From positions 1 to 21,365 of the forward strand of contig WFZN01000037.1 in the NCBI GenBank assembly GCA_015489555.1: a DNA stretch of 21,365 bases. The letters run 5' to 3'. Shown piece by piece: positions 21,064 to 21,365 of the stretch. Position numbers and translations under genes: made by a program. This DNA comes from Candidatus Dojkabacteria bacterium. GTDB lineage: Bacteria > Patescibacteriota > Dojkabacteria > GCA-002793355. The first letter of the stretch is position 1. Every line of letters starts with the position of its first letter. The notes under the pieces were generated by a model, which did not search any database, was not told the DNA's origin, and saw only the letters and a program-made list of their open reading frames with translations.

Positions 21064-21365
21064 ATGCAAAAGGGGGCCAAAAGTATATTATTAAAAACAT
21101 TGCTAGTAATATTTTCAAGTGTTTATTTAAGTTTATGGGGTAGTGAGCAGTTCCTGGTTAGAGCTGCTTTTACCACAGATTGTACAGACACAGTAACAAC
21201 AGGTATACCCCAAACTGAATGTGAGGCGCTGCGTGATTTGTATAACAGCACAAATGGTGATTCTTGGACAAACAATACAAATTGGGGTACAAATACAGCA
21301 GTAAATACGTGGTATGGTGTAACAGTAAGCGGAGGGAGTGTAGTAGAGCTTAATTTACAGAATAA
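21064..21365 (+). CDS. Secreted leucine-rich-repeat protein, N-terminal part, runs off the window
   Basis: The first 100 codons of a gene that continues beyond the right edge. A signal peptide is clear: MQKGAKSILLKTLLVIFSSV then a hydrophobic run to about residue 35. The mature part has ECEALRDLYNSTNGDSWTNN, then TNWGTN, WYGVTVSGGSVVELNLQN. This is the cap module that precedes leucine-rich repeats in many secreted bacterial LRR proteins (ALxxLYNSTNGxxWxxNTNW, then xxWxGVTxxxGxVxxLxLxxN). The last residues look like the first LRR. Two cysteines in the cap are probably paired outside the cell. Such proteins are usually surface adhesion or interaction proteins; the partner is unknown. The start is supported by the promoter spacing. 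Confidence 0.85.
   Translation, partial: MQKGAKSILLKTLLVIFSSVYLSLWGSEQFLVRAAFTTDCTDTVTTGIPQTECEALRDLYNSTNGDSWTNNTNWGTNTAVNTWYGVTVSGGSVVELNLQN

Noticed and set aside
1..21365. UGA recoded as glycine, as in Gracilibacteria and Absconditabacteria
   Set aside because: gltX ends with TGA at the expected family length, directly overlapping the next start, and no gene contains internal TGA codons.
1..21365. tRNA genes, CRISPR arrays, transposases or prophage genes
   Set aside because: No cloverleaf with a TTC-loop signature, no regularly spaced repeats, and no transposase, integrase or capsid-type protein was found in any frame read.

Overview
This is an AT-rich, gene-dense bacterial chromosome segment with 16 intact or edge-truncated protein genes and one frame-disrupted gene. 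No tRNA, rRNA, CRISPR array or transposase gene is visible. UGA, UAG and UAA all end genes, so the code is the standard bacterial one with no UGA recoding. The best fit is a member of the Candidate Phyla Radiation (Patescibacteria). The reasons are compact housekeeping proteins (a 520-residue IF-2), a VirB2-like pilin of the type common in that group, a secreted LRR protein starting at the right edge, and an almost complete lack of Shine-Dalgarno sequences. The exact lineage cannot be read from the window.

Layout. 172-3309 holds glutamyl-tRNA synthetase, a small cysteine-containing pilin-like membrane protein and a methionyl-tRNA formyltransferase-like protein. 3441-9478 is an envelope region. 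It has a 1151-residue membrane protein ending in an M23 peptidase domain and an SH3-type wall-binding protein. Convergent to these are an unrecognised 146-residue protein and a 3D-domain (lytic-transglycosylase-like) protein. 9566-13839 is information processing and metabolism: UvrD/PcrA helicase, a frameshifted ParB-like gene, NusA and inorganic pyrophosphatase. 13916-15148 (minus) is an MFS transporter, and 15345-16907 is IF-2. 17090-20084 (minus) is a murF-murD peptidoglycan precursor pair. 20132-20962 is a secreted protein of unknown function, and 21064 to the end is the start of a secreted LRR protein.

How the parts fit. MurF and MurD build the wall precursor. The M23, 3D and SH3b proteins are plausible wall remodelling and binding proteins, and the pilin-like protein may be the subunit of a surface machine that must pass through that wall. 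GluRS, Fmt-like, IF-2 and NusA serve translation and transcription.

Most notable signals. (1) Ten of 17 genes have a -10 box ending 5-8 bases before the start codon, which predicts transcripts starting at or next to the AUG (leaderless mRNAs). (2) GC-rich perfect hairpins with 3-base loops lie in frame inside genes, clearest as an insertion in MurF, like Rickettsia palindromic elements. (3) A 16-bp perfect inverted repeat brackets 75 bases between nusA and ppa, and one arm recurs near the left edge. (4) A ParB-like gene is split at a C8 tract. (5) The large M23 protein has no cysteine in its first 937 residues and 12 in its last 214.
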